Part shown: positions 8,842 through 17,901 of the stretch, in pieces
Numbering within the stretch: the first letter of the stretch is position 1
Layout of the letters: each line of letters starts with the position of its first letter
Assembly (NCBI RefSeq): GCF_024297145.1
Contig: NZ_JANCTC010000018.1
Location: forward strand, 28,160-92,159
Reading direction: 5' to 3'
DNA from: Mesorhizobium sp. LMG 17147
Lineage (GTDB): Bacteria > Pseudomonadota > Alphaproteobacteria > Rhizobiales > Rhizobiaceae
Length of the DNA stretch: 64,000 nt
Notes under the pieces: model-generated
Told to the model about the DNA's origin: nothing
Database searches by the model: none
Seen by the model: the letters and a program-made list of their open reading frames with translations, nothing else
Program-made: the position numbers and the translations under genes

Positions 8842-8860
8842 GGCCCGGCTAGTCCGGGTC
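8842..8860. terminator. Rho-independent terminator overlapping the DUF3800 stop
   Basis: A 7-bp stem (GGCCCGG/CCGGGTC with one G-U) around a 5-nt loop. It is flanked by TTTGTTTTTT on the plus side and by TTCGTTTTG on the minus side, so it could work in both directions. It would end the minus-strand DUF3800 transcript. Confidence 0.5.
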
Positions 8861-9727
8861 TTTGTTTTTTATCCTGTCAAAGCAGCTGTATTTGATGCCA
8901 CGGGACGCCAGCTCCTCGGGCGGCAGGTGCGCGTCGATGAGACGCTTGTGACCCATCAGGGCCCTATAGGGCCGGTAGGACGGGTCATATCCGCCCTTGG
9001 CCATCGGATAGAGGTAGAGATCGGCGATCTGCAGCATCGGTGTGGCTTTGGTCCTGCCGCGGGGCTCACCGCGCACGATGTCCTTGAACTCTTCTGCGGT
9101 CAACGACCCGTAGCCGGCCGAGTTGGCGCCGTCGAACGGCATGCCCTGCGTCTTCAGGATGCGCATATAGGCCACCAGATCACGGTCCTCCGCCTTGCCG
9201 GCACGTTCGAAGAACACGCGCAGCTTGCAGTCCTGGCTGCGGGCGTATTTAGCGGCGCGCTCGATCAGGATGCAGTAGGCGGTCTTGCACATGAACCAAA
9301 GTTGATCCTGATACCGGTCGCGGTAGCGGGCCACATAGCCCGGGCGGTCGATGACTGCGGCAATCCCAATGACGGGCAGGGAGAGCAGCATCCGTTCCAG
9401 GTCACCCAGGAACTCGTAGGCAGCCTCAGGCTTCTTCAGCCAGCCGAAGTCGCCGCGCCCGCCCCTGATCGCCCAGGAGTGTAGGGGGTACGTTATGCCG
9501 TGTTGCTGGCAAAAGGCCTTGTGGCGACTGTAGAGCTCATCGACATCTTCCTCGTTGATGAGGATCCCGCCGAGGGCGAAATAATCCATCTCGTCGCGGC
9601 GCTTCTCTTTTGGCTCTCGGTCCGGCTCTCGGCTGCCGCTGTCATCGAGGTAGAGGTGGATTTCGCGGTCTGTCACGGGCAGGCTTTCATTGCCCGCACA
9701 GCTTGGCTCAAAAACCGGAGGCTGCAT
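8849..9727 (-). CDS. DUF3800 family protein
   Basis: DUF3800 proteins have a predicted RNase H-like fold and are scattered through mobile and defence regions; their activity is not established. The family signatures are visible: the acidic N-terminal strand IHLYLDDSGSREPD (residues about 23-36), a conserved FALGGILI strand, and the C-terminal PMLQIADLYLYPMA, which carries the second acidic residue. About 290 residues, normal for the family. The first 17 residues may not be translated, since a GTG at 9676 is also possible. It follows the DUF2130 gene on the same strand with a 141-bp gap. Confidence 0.72.
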   Translation of the reverse strand: MQPPVFEPSCAGNESLPVTDREIHLYLDDSGSREPDREPKEKRRDEMDYFALGGILINEEDVDELYSRHKAFCQQHGITYPLHSWAIRGGRGDFGWLKKPEAAYEFLGDLERMLLSLPVIGIAAVIDRPGYVARYRDRYQDQLWFMCKTAYCILIERAAKYARSQDCKLRVFFERAGKAEDRDLVAYMRILKTQGMPFDGANSAGYGSLTAEEFKDIVRGEPRGRTKATPMLQIADLYLYPMAKGGYDPSYRPYRALMGHKRLIDAHLPPEELASRGIKYSCFDRIKNKDPD

Positions 9728-9868
9728 AGCAATCTGATGACCCGGCCGGGCGAGGGGGTTCAGCGCGGCGGCTTCTTGGCGTTGCGTTCCGCCTTTGACG
9801 GATCATCCGTAACAAAGGGCAGCTTGCCCTCGTTCCCAAACCCGATATCCAGTTTAGATTCGCCTTTC

Positions 9869-11164
9869 TCAATCGGGGATGGACGCGGATGCTTCTATGG
9901 CCAACACATCCAAGCCCGCGATCTCCTGCATCACCTTGCCGGCGATGCCCTGCAGATCGCCGTACATTCCGACGGTCGACTCGATGACACCCTGGATCTG
10001 AGCCTCCCGCTTGGCCCACAGGCGGATTGTGGCTTTCCGTTCCCTGGCAAGGTCGTCCTGCATATCGGAGAATTTCTCGACGATCGCTTCGACCCGGTGG
10101 CGAAACCTAGGGCCAGTCAGATAGCCGTAGACCTGCTCCATCTTGGTGGCCTGGCCGTCCTGGGCGAGGCGGGAGTTGGCGAGCTCGATGAGGGACTGCC
10201 GGAGCATGATCGCGATCGGAATCGCGCATTTGGGATGGGCGATGTAGACGCCATCCACCAGATCGAACGTTTCGACCCCCGCAGGCAGCGCCTCGGAGAT
10301 CATCAACGCAATGTCAGCCTTGGCCGCACGCTGGTCCGCCCGGAGCTTTCCGAGCCAGCCCGGGCTCCAGTTCCTAGTGCGTTTTGATTCCCACAGGATC
10401 GCTCCGCAGGGCTGGCCGGCCGGTCCCACCACGCGCTGCAGCACGTCACCACCGAACTCACCTTTGGCGACGGGTTCGATGATGTCCATCGGGAAGCGGC
10501 TAGCGATCAGCGACTCCAACTCGAGCTCAAGGACCTCGCCCTGAAGCTGCTGAGATCCTTGCTCGGCGCGGCGCTTCAGCTCCTCGATCTGGCGCTGCAT
10601 GCCGGCGATCTGTTCCTCTTTCTCGGCCACCTTCATCTTGAGGCCGTCTTCGGCTTCGGTCCTGGCCTTGACGCGGACGGCGTCCAACCCTTCCTGGATT
10701 CTCTTTTCGATGGTCAGCGCCATTTCCCGCTTTTCATCGTCGAGGGCCCGCTGCTGCTTCATAAATTCGGCCTGTTGCAGCTGCGCCGCGGCGAGCTTCT
10801 CGTCCCGCGCCATCAGCGTCGCCTCCAACTCGCCCAGCTTCCTGTCCTTGTCTTCAAGGTCGGTCGAGACCAGCAGCTTCGCCTTACGGGCCTCTTCGGC
10901 TGCTATCCCGGCACGCTCAAGCTTGAGTTTTTCAGAGACCTGGCCGTCGATGTCCTCCCGGGCGGCGTCGATCGCGTCCTGTTTGCGCTGAAGCTCCTCT
11001 TCCCGCGCCGCCATGACGGCATTGCTCTGCGCAAGGCGCCGTTCGTATTCCTCGCGCGTGGCCGCAATCAGCGGTGCCGCGAGCGACTCGTTGAGCTTAA
11101 TGTCCGTCTTGCAGCTCGGGCAGCTGATTGTCGGCTCATTGAGAGTCCTGGGCTGCACAGTCAT
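9869..11164 (-). CDS. DUF2130 coiled-coil protein
   Basis: DUF2130 proteins combine a small zinc-binding head, a long coiled coil and a C-terminal nuclease-like fold domain; their role is unknown. Here a CPSCKTDI zinc-knuckle is at about residues 16-23. A coiled coil runs from about 35 to 215 (rich in E, K, Q, A). The C-terminal domain carries ASRFPMDIIEPVAKGEFGGD and GAILWESKRTRNWSPGWLGK, where the E..K pattern (ESKRT) is nuclease-like. The start at 11164 (MTVQPRTLNE) is preferred over 11218 because GGAG precedes it. About 430 residues. Possibly one operon with the downstream DUF3800 gene. Confidence 0.72.
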   Translation of the reverse strand: MTVQPRTLNEPTISCPSCKTDIKLNESLAAPLIAATREEYERRLAQSNAVMAAREEELQRKQDAIDAAREDIDGQVSEKLKLERAGIAAEEARKAKLLVSTDLEDKDRKLGELEATLMARDEKLAAAQLQQAEFMKQQRALDDEKREMALTIEKRIQEGLDAVRVKARTEAEDGLKMKVAEKEEQIAGMQRQIEELKRRAEQGSQQLQGEVLELELESLIASRFPMDIIEPVAKGEFGGDVLQRVVGPAGQPCGAILWESKRTRNWSPGWLGKLRADQRAAKADIALMISEALPAGVETFDLVDGVYIAHPKCAIPIAIMLRQSLIELANSRLAQDGQATKMEQVYGYLTGPRFRHRVEAIVEKFSDMQDDLARERKATIRLWAKREAQIQGVIESTVGMYGDLQGIAGKVMQEIAGLDVLAIEASASIPD

Positions 11165-11372
11165 CGGACACTCCGTCGGGAACAAAAGATGTTGCAATGT
11201 ATACAGGAACGCGGCCACCTCGAAAAGAACAAAAAAGGAACATACCAGTTATCCCCCGCATAGGTGTTCGTGCTGGCGGCCCAAGCGGATGAAGCCGGGC
11301 AAAGCTATCTTCAAAATAAGGTGTTCGTCGTCTTCCGTTGCGCTTGGAGTGCTAAGGGCCCTAAGGACATGT

Positions 11373-13248
11373 TCAAAATGCGTGCGTATGGCGAGGGCCA
11401 TGACGGCTCAAGCTGGGAGGTGGTGATGAAGCAAGCTCGACGCGATCGGAAAGACATGCGATACCGCGAGTCGTTTGAGCTTTCACCTGCTCGCGCATGT
11501 GACGAGTGTCCCCTCTGAGGAGCGCCTGCGCGCCAGCGCGAAGGTAGGGATGAGAAAACAAGGTTAAATCGCCGACCTCATCTACGACACGCCGACGCTG
11601 CAAGGCATTGAGTGCTGCCATCTGATCTTCTGTAAATGAAGGCTCCACGCCATATTGGGGAAGCGGAGGCGTATCTCCAGAAAAACTCCAGACTCCCAAT
11701 TCTGGCACCAGCCCGGGCTCCTCATCGCCGCCATTGATGATGAACGAAAGTTCCGTATCAGAGGCACCGGTGGAATTTGTCGTTGCCAAGGCGACGGCCC
11801 GCAACAAACTCTCATATGCCGGGCCCTTCTCAGCGAGTTGGACAACGAAGTCGAATGCGTCACTGCGTGCCTGGCGAATAATCTCGGCGTCAGAAGCATT
11901 GGGAGGCAACTGCGCATGAGTCTGGGCAAGATATGTAATGGCGCCAACGTCTCGCAATTCCTCTCCATCCATGATCAGAGCTTCGAGGCGTCGCCGGAGG
12001 TCATTCGGTACGCTGTGCACCTCCGAAGCTCTTGACCAGACGGCAAGAGCGAGGTCGTGTGTGAGACCCCCAACAACCACCCACCCGTGAGTGCCTAGGG
12101 AACAGTTTTCGATGCTGGGTTGGTGAGTGGCCTGCAGCAAGACGGGTTCGGACTGTGCGACGATGAGGCGTCGATTCCGTGGAATGCGCCCTATTAAGCC
12201 ACGGAGTGTTGCCAGCGACGCACTCGCACCGGGGAGCGGTTCGCGTGACCCCCAAGGGTCATCGAGGAGGTAGAGCCGTTCACCCCCGGCGGCCTCGGTC
12301 AAAAAGCGCTCTGCCTCATCGACGTGCTGGCCGACTCGCACCTCGAAGCCGGCCATCTGAAGCGCGCTTGCAATTTCTCGAGCGATCCAAGTTTTGCCTG
12401 TTCGAGGTTGGCCGCTGAGAAGAAGGACCAACTGCGAATTCAACACATCGATGAGATTGCCTTCGCTGCCCCGAAGAAGATAGCCCGGTGCCGCGACTGT
12501 ATCAGGGGCTAGTCGCCGAATGCGCTCCATGATCGGTGCAATGATATCAGACTGGGTTCGCTTTGCATGCGAGACGATATCGGTAAGGTGGGCAATAGCC
12601 CCGCGGAGGGATTGTGAATCAATCCTCTGCGCACGCAAAGCGGCCTGCAGCCTGACTTCCACCGAAGCGTCGGTTTCCTGCTCGATGACAAAGATCCTGG
12701 AGAGAACGAGAGAACTGAAGCGATCTTCGAATCCGGAAGATTTTTTAGCGAGGCGATCGTCGCCGTCTTCCTTTGGCTAGCTTTGAGACCTTGGCTCCGG
12801 AGGAGATCAGGTGGGTCGCAAGGAATTTTTTGAAGAAGAGCTGAGCAATCTGTCCCGACACCGCTCGGATTGGATATGTGTCGTCGTTACCTCCATTCAG
12901 AAAGGGCAGAAGCTGATCGTCGCATCGCGCCGAAAGGACGAAAACCGCTCTCCGGTCTGGATCATTCAACAGCCGTTCGAAGAGGCAGCTTTTGCCACTT
13001 CGTTCGGGAAAGTGGGAGAGATACGTTGCAAGATCCTCGAGGGTAGCGACGCCTCCCGCACCCTTGATCTGTATCTCCGCTGTGAGCCGAACGTTACGTG
13101 GATTGAACCAGGTTAGAGTGCCGTCTTCGCCGGATTTTGGTTCAACTACGAGCGTTGCGTCCTTCACTGCGCGAAACCGATACGCAATTTCTACACACAC
13201 GAGATCCTGGAAGGCGAACTTCTCGGGTGCAATAATTGCAATTGTCAT
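11373..13248 (-). pseudogene. Nuclease / nSTAND-type ATPase protein, frameshifted and 3' truncated
   Basis: Two consecutive minus-strand frames form one protein. The first (13248-12745) starts FAFQDLVCVEIAYRFRAVKD and has AEIQIKG, resembling the nuclease domain found at the N-terminus of Avs/STAND-like defence proteins. Near 12765 the frame shifts by one base; the second frame continues DGDDRLAKKSSGFEDRF and carries a P-loop ATPase with Walker A GQPRTGKTWI and Walker B LYLLDDPWGS, as in nSTAND3. It stops after RGIACLSDRVELASS, far short of the long repeat-bearing C-terminus expected. Inferred role: phage-sensing NTPase-nuclease, now probably inactive. Confidence 0.6.
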
Positions 13249-13336
13249 TGGCCCCGGCGACTCCTCTACACAACCCTAAACACGTAACTAATCTGGCACA
13301 ACGCCGACGTAAACGCGCTTCCGGGACGCCTAACGC

Positions 13337-14090
13337 TTATTGATGGGCTTCGCGAGTCGATCCGGCTGCTGGAGCACGAACGACACCCCAGTCGAGGAGC
13401 AGCCGACTCCGCGCGCAAAAGCGTTTCCTGTCGAGGAGATCGGAAAGCCTGATCCAGAACTGGAGGCGGCAATCCTCAATCAGCTCAAGCGCTCGGCGAC
13501 GTTGCCGTGCCACAGATAGTGCCTCACGCTTTCGAGGGTCGCGACAGCCGCAGGCGCTGCGGCGCTGAGCGGTGGTGGCAGGCCGCGGGCCATCTGTTGG
13601 AGCACTGTAATGCGCATGGTGATGTGGAAATAGTCGAGAACATGCTCCGCATTGGGGCGCATGTAATATTGAAGGTCTCGCAGATTGCAGGCGCCATCCG
13701 ACATGAAGGTCACTTCCTTCGGGAAGAGCTGCCACGACAGGCGCGACAAAGCCAGACACCGTTTGGCATCGGCAGTGTCTATATCGATCGTGGGCTCGGC
13801 AGCGCGAGCTTGCCGAAGCACGTGCGTACGGTGATTGTACGCTTGTCCTTCAGTTGCGTGGGCTGATGGCAACACGGACAGGGCCGCTCGCGACGGGCGA
13901 GGTCGAGGGCCTGCCTTTCCGTGATGGCTACCTGGAGCGCGGCCAAAGCCTTCTTTGCTTCTTCCAGCGTTAGGCCGAGCTCATCGATCGACAGCGTACC
14001 ATCTGTTCGCTCGAAGCTGACAATCTCTTGCGTTTCGACCGCCGCGTCACCGCTGTCGATCATGAGTTGAATCGCAAACCCCATCCACAT
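13337..14090 (-). pseudogene. ISKra4-family transposase remnant
   Basis: Fragments of one transposase in different frames. The N-terminal piece (14090-13779) has a zinc-binding CPCCHQPTQLKDKRTITVRT-like stretch followed by FGKLALPSPR. The next piece (from 13875) has the family catalytic region FMSDGACNLRDLQYYM and HVLDYFHITMRITVLQQMAR. After RHYLWHGNV the frame shifts again. At least two frameshifts and a missing C-terminus make it inactive. The ends of the element could not be found. Confidence 0.6.
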
Positions 14091-14133
14091 CCCTCCTGAA
14101 CTGGGGAGAGGAAAGCATGTTGACCGGTTGCAG

Positions 14134-14728
14134 TCAGCCCTTGGTGAGCCGCGAAAGTTCGCGTTTCAGAGCCGCATTCACCTCACGCCGGCTGAAACGC
14201 TCGGGTTCGAAGGTGCGCAGCGGATCATCGTCCTCGAACTACATCTTCCCCACGAAGTAGCCGCTCGATGTCGCCGAAGCGGAACCGATCGAGGAGCGCC
14301 GCATAGCCTGGTGGGCCACCAATATCTTGGGGCGGGCCGGCACGCGCGCCGGCGATGCAGACCGGATAGACCTTGCCGCCCTCCCGCTCATGCTTGGCCT
14401 CAACCCGGATCTCGTGTTCCCACAAATCGCCGAAATCATACTCGTAGAGGATCCTCTGGCGCACGCGCAGTTGGAGATCGACGAATGTCACCTCGCGACC
14501 CGCCGCGTCGCGGTGGCGTTCGCCGGTCCAAGTCCTACCATAGTGCCGGCCGTGCAGCTTGAAAGCATGCAGATGACAGTCCTCCCAGCCGAAGGCGATC
14601 TGGATTGTTCGGTGCAGCGCGTAGAGTGTCATTTCTTCCGGAACGAGCAGCCGGCGCGATATCATCGGCGAGATTCGTCGCAAGCTCACTTTGAGTTGAT
14701 ACACTTGGGAATTTGCAACACCGGACAT
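14134..14728 (-). pseudogene. pRiA4b ORF-3 family protein, frameshifted near the C-terminus
   Basis: A family of about 190 residues named after an Agrobacterium rhizogenes plasmid ORF; function unknown, often next to IS elements. Seen here: VYQLKVSLRRISPMISRRLL, FGWEDCHLHAF, YEYDFGDLWEHEI and GGPPGYAALLDRF. At about 14245 the open frame ends in VVRGR. The family C-terminus (FEDDDPLRTFEPERFSRREV then NAALKRELSRLTKG, stop at 14134) continues in the next frame, so a single-base indel has broken the gene. The 290 bases downstream of its start (14729-15018) show nothing recognisable. Confidence 0.65.
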
Positions 14729-15018
14729 GGCGCTCAGGCTAACGCAGAGCCGACGAGACCCCCAACTTTTTCATGCTCCCTATTGCCACCTTCTCCCCGT
14801 TTGTCGATATGCGAGCGCCCTGTGTGAGTTCAGCTGGCGGCACCACTGCGCGTAGGCCATCATATCGATGTGATCGGCCTTCCGCTGGAGCCTGACCAAG
14901 AATGAAGTCAAAGACGGGTTGAGGCTGACCGAGCGCGGTCGCCTGCAGGGTTACGGGAATTCTGGCTGCGGCCGATCAACATGCAGCTTCAAGAAGCCAT
15001 GGGCTAGGACGATTCAAA

Positions 15019-16011
15019 ATGCTAGACTTATTTGAGCCGAGACTGCCAGACAGCAAACTCCACAAGAGCTTTCGCGAAATTCGATCCAACCCAAGCTATT
15101 CCAAGGTGATGCCCGTAATTCAAAGCTGGGCAGCGGGCCTGCTCAACAAGGCTTTGACTGACTTCGGCTGTAGCGTGGACTATTCCAAATCCTCGCCAGA
15201 TTTCTTCGTGACGGCGCCTGGGAATTATCAATTCAACATCGAAGCGGTGATATCGGACCAGCCTGCGGGCGACAAAGAATGGCTGCCTTCCAGCTATCAA
15301 GATTTCAAGGATCGCGGTGCGCTAAAGCTGGTTGGGAAAATCAGGGACAAGTTGGAAATAGTTCGAGGCAGCAATGGCAAAAAACATCCCTATTCTTCGC
15401 TGAGCCATGTGCAGGGCCGACCGTTCGTCATTGCGATTGCCCCCTTCGATAGTAGCCAATCCGTCATGCAGAACAATGAACTGATCAACCTGGTCCTCTT
15501 CGGCATCGGTGCCCCGGTGCTTGAAGGAACCGAGCTTAGACAAGATAAGATAAGGTCGCTTGCGACAGCTTCCGGCGCGCCTGTAGAAATGGGGATTTTC
15601 ACGAACGATTAGGAGATCAGCGCTGTCATTTTCTCCACAGTCGGGACTTTCGGCAAGGCGGTCGCTGAAAGCAGGATTGAGAGGTTTGTCAGGGCAACCC
15701 GCTATAGATTGATAGAGAAGGAAAGGGTTCAGTGCACATCCAGCATTCCTCATTTCATCGCGAGAGCCATCTAAGATGGGCTGCACGTTTATTTTAATCC
15801 TCATGCGCAAGTGCCATTTGAACCAAGCTTCAGGTGGCCAGAAGAGGTTTCCCGAAATTACTATGACGTGACGGCCGGCCAACCGATCCAAATACATCCC
15901 GATCGCGCGTTGGTTTCCCGGCAGGTTTTTGAATTGAGCCCTTTCTGGATGCACCATCTCCTTGAAAGCAATGGTTTTGTCGGATGTCTCCGTCGCTCGA
16001 ACTATTGCTGA
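15019..16011 (+). pseudogene. Hypothetical protein with two in-frame stop codons
   Basis: The first segment (15019-15612, 197 residues) reads as a good protein: VMPVIQSWAAGLLNKALTDF, YQFNIEAVISDQPAGDKEW, HVQGRPFVIAIAPFDSSQSV. After the TAG at 15610 the same frame stays protein-like (ISAVIFSTVGTFGKAVAE, then VRATRYRLIEKERVQC) to a TAA near 15772. It then continues again with HVYFNPHAQVPFEPSFRWP to 16011. Two point nonsense mutations in one ancestral gene of about 330 codons are the simplest reading. The fold is not recognised; the IEAV stretch could be nuclease-like, but this is weak. It sits inside the defence region. Confidence 0.55.
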
Positions 16012-16221
16012 TGGATCCAGGCATGACCGCTTTGCGCCTGATGTCGGCCGTAGAGGGAAACTTAGCCTGTGTCCGGGAGCAGACATCGGGATTAAACATG
16101 CTGGAGGTTTTGGTCGCACCTCATCTCACGTCGTGAAGCGAAGGTAGCTTCCGGTAGCAGCCGACACTCGCGCTTTCCGCACGCTAGTGAGCTGCAGGGC
16201 TGAGTTGATCGCCGAGACGCT

Positions 16222-17013
16222 TCAGCTCAGCTCCGTTAGTCGCTTATTCTCCAGATAAGCGCGCCATCTGCGGGTGAGTTTGCCGCGACGGAGTTGATAT
16301 ATACCCGGCAAAGCGACTGGTGCGCCTTCGACGACCGCATTGTAGTCCGACAGGAGTAGCAGCAGGTCCGGCTCTGTGTAGCCACGTGCGGCCGCACTTT
16401 CGACGCGTTGGAGGACATCATCGATAGCGTCGGCGGCGTTCTTGTGTGCGATCATCGTGCCGACTGTATCGGACGAAAGCAGAAAAACTAGTGCCGCCAC
16501 CAGCACGCGCGCAAGTGAGACCTGTGCGTCGGTGGACATCGAAGACATAGCATGCCAGAGCGTGAAGCCCATCAGAAGCGCAACCGCAACCAGCACGAGG
16601 CGCATCGCTTGGGCACTCGCGCGCTGCAAGTCGCGCGTCCAATATGCTGATTCTTCAATCAACTCGGCCAGGCGGAAATAACTCGGCTCTGCGCGGCTCG
16701 CAAAGTAGCTTTCCTCGCGCACCATTGGCTTGTTTTCGATGGGTGCGGTGAAGCCGTCAAAGATTCTAAGCCGCTGCTCTGCCGAGAATCGTGCATTGAG
16801 ACCGCTCGCCAAGAGCACCGCCCGGCGCGCTTGGTCGCCAGCCGAGCGGTGCTTCCGCTGCCTGCGGCCCAGCAAGAGCCAAAAGCCGGCAAGCCCGAAG
16901 CCGATGAGCGCGAAGTTGAGAAGGGTGGCGTTGTCACTGGAATAGACTGAGATTGCGGCGATGGCCGCAACACCAAATTGGGCGGCAAGTGCCAGGTTCT
17001 GATGCCTGCGCAC
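16222..17013 (-). CDS. 4TM membrane protein, S-4TM effector-like
   Basis: A 263-residue membrane protein with helices at about residues 8-25, 30-48, 138-158 and 167-185. The two hairpins are separated by a cytosolic stretch holding PSYFRLAELIEESAYWTRDL. The same signature E-S-x-aromatic-aromatic-T-R-acidic occurs in the 4TM protein at 19.4 kb (ESTFFTREI), which indicates common descent. S-4TM proteins are predicted pore-forming effectors of nucleotide-signalling defence systems. It begins with a GTG that overlaps the end of the GrpB gene by 80 bp, so the two are probably translationally coupled. The exact start is uncertain. Confidence 0.65.
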   Translation of the reverse strand: MRRHQNLALAAQFGVAAIAAISVYSSDNATLLNFALIGFGLAGFWLLLGRRQRKHRSAGDQARRAVLLASGLNARFSAEQRLRIFDGFTAPIENKPMVREESYFASRAEPSYFRLAELIEESAYWTRDLQRASAQAMRLVLVAVALLMGFTLWHAMSSMSTDAQVSLARVLVAALVFLLSSDTVGTMIAHKNAADAIDDVLQRVESAAARGYTEPDLLLLLSDYNAVVEGAPVALPGIYQLRRGKLTRRWRAYLENKRLTELS

Positions 17014-17569
17014 GGTTCAGCTCCGCACGCTGATGGGTCAGCAGGCGGTCATTGCTAAACGCCGCCGCTGCATGACGCAGAACCTCGGCGACAAAGCTAG
17101 ACTTACCTCGAGTGTAGGCCTTGGCGTCGGTCGGATACGCCTGCGCAAGGCGTTGCTTGAGAGCGGCATAGCGGCTCGCTAGGTCTGGATCGCCGGACAA
17201 CTCGTCGCGAAATACAATCATGTCCTGTCCCCAAGAGTTGCCGTTGGGAACTAGGTGAAGGTGAAAGGGCGTGACGGGATCGGGTTTCACAAGAAAAATG
17301 CGCGGTGGGTTATCGCAACTCTCCTCCTCGACATAGCCCGCTGTTTTCAGCGTTGCGGCGACTTGTTGTGCTTCTGACCAGTCGAGAAGGGAGACCAGGA
17401 GGTCGATACACGGCTTGCCCATAAGACCGCGGATCGCCGTAGATCCTACATGATCAATAAATGCCCGCGCCGGTGCAATGACAGCGCGGATCGCCTCCGC
17501 CTCGCCGGCACAACGCGCGGCCCATTCCTCGTCGTGCGCGACAATGCGTACCGTATCATGCGCAGCCAT
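16934..17569 (-). CDS. GrpB-family nucleotidyltransferase-like protein
   Basis: GrpB proteins share the polymerase-beta nucleotidyltransferase fold; their reaction is unproven. The hallmark is here: HVGSTAIRGLMGKPCIDLLV (residues 40-59, with GST at 42-44 and KP-x-ID at 52-56), then RIFLVKPDPVTPFHLHLV and FRDELSGDPDLASRYAALK. The start MAAHDTVRI at 17569 follows GGAGA and is preferred to 17641. The last 25 residues overlap the 4TM gene. Being coupled to a membrane effector and facing a CD-NTase operon, it may act as that effector's nucleotidyltransferase partner; this is inference from context. Confidence 0.75.
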   Translation of the reverse strand: MAAHDTVRIVAHDEEWAARCAGEAEAIRAVIAPARAFIDHVGSTAIRGLMGKPCIDLLVSLLDWSEAQQVAATLKTAGYVEEESCDNPPRIFLVKPDPVTPFHLHLVPNGNSWGQDMIVFRDELSGDPDLASRYAALKQRLAQAYPTDAKAYTRGKSSFVAEVLRHAAAAFSNDRLLTHQRAELNRAQASEPGTCRPIWCCGHRRNLSLFQ

Positions 17570-17901
17570 TTTCTCTCCACGCATGGCAGAACCAAACACC
17601 CTGGATCTTGTACTGCTCGACCACATTACCATGGACGCCATAATACGTGTTCGGCTTGGTCACCGCACGCGTGCTACGCATCGGTTTCTCGCAATCTATC
17701 CAAAAGCATTCGTCCCCGTGTGAGAGTTAAATTCTTATTTTCACTCTCGGTCGTGTAAAGCAGATTATCTCGTTCGTGTTCGCAAACCCGAGCGGCTGTT
17801 TCCTTGGCTTTCCGTACCTCTCCTTCCGCCAATGAGAGTCCGTCGGGAACGTGAGCGTTTCGACAGCCATTGGGGACTAGCACATATCAAGAGGGGGCAG
17901 T
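17570..17901. other. Divergent intergenic region between grpB and CD-NTase operons
   Basis: This 332-bp gap separates outward-facing operons and must hold both promoters. No clear -35/-10 pair, palindrome or regulator gene was picked out. A purine-rich AAGAGGGGGCA just before 17902 is the ribosome binding site of the CD-NTase gene. Confidence 0.4.

Noticed and set aside
11264..11518. 84-codon plus-strand frame at the 3' end of the STAND remnant
   Set aside because: No ribosome binding site or family match, and it overlaps the recognisable end of the minus-strand gene; probably chance.
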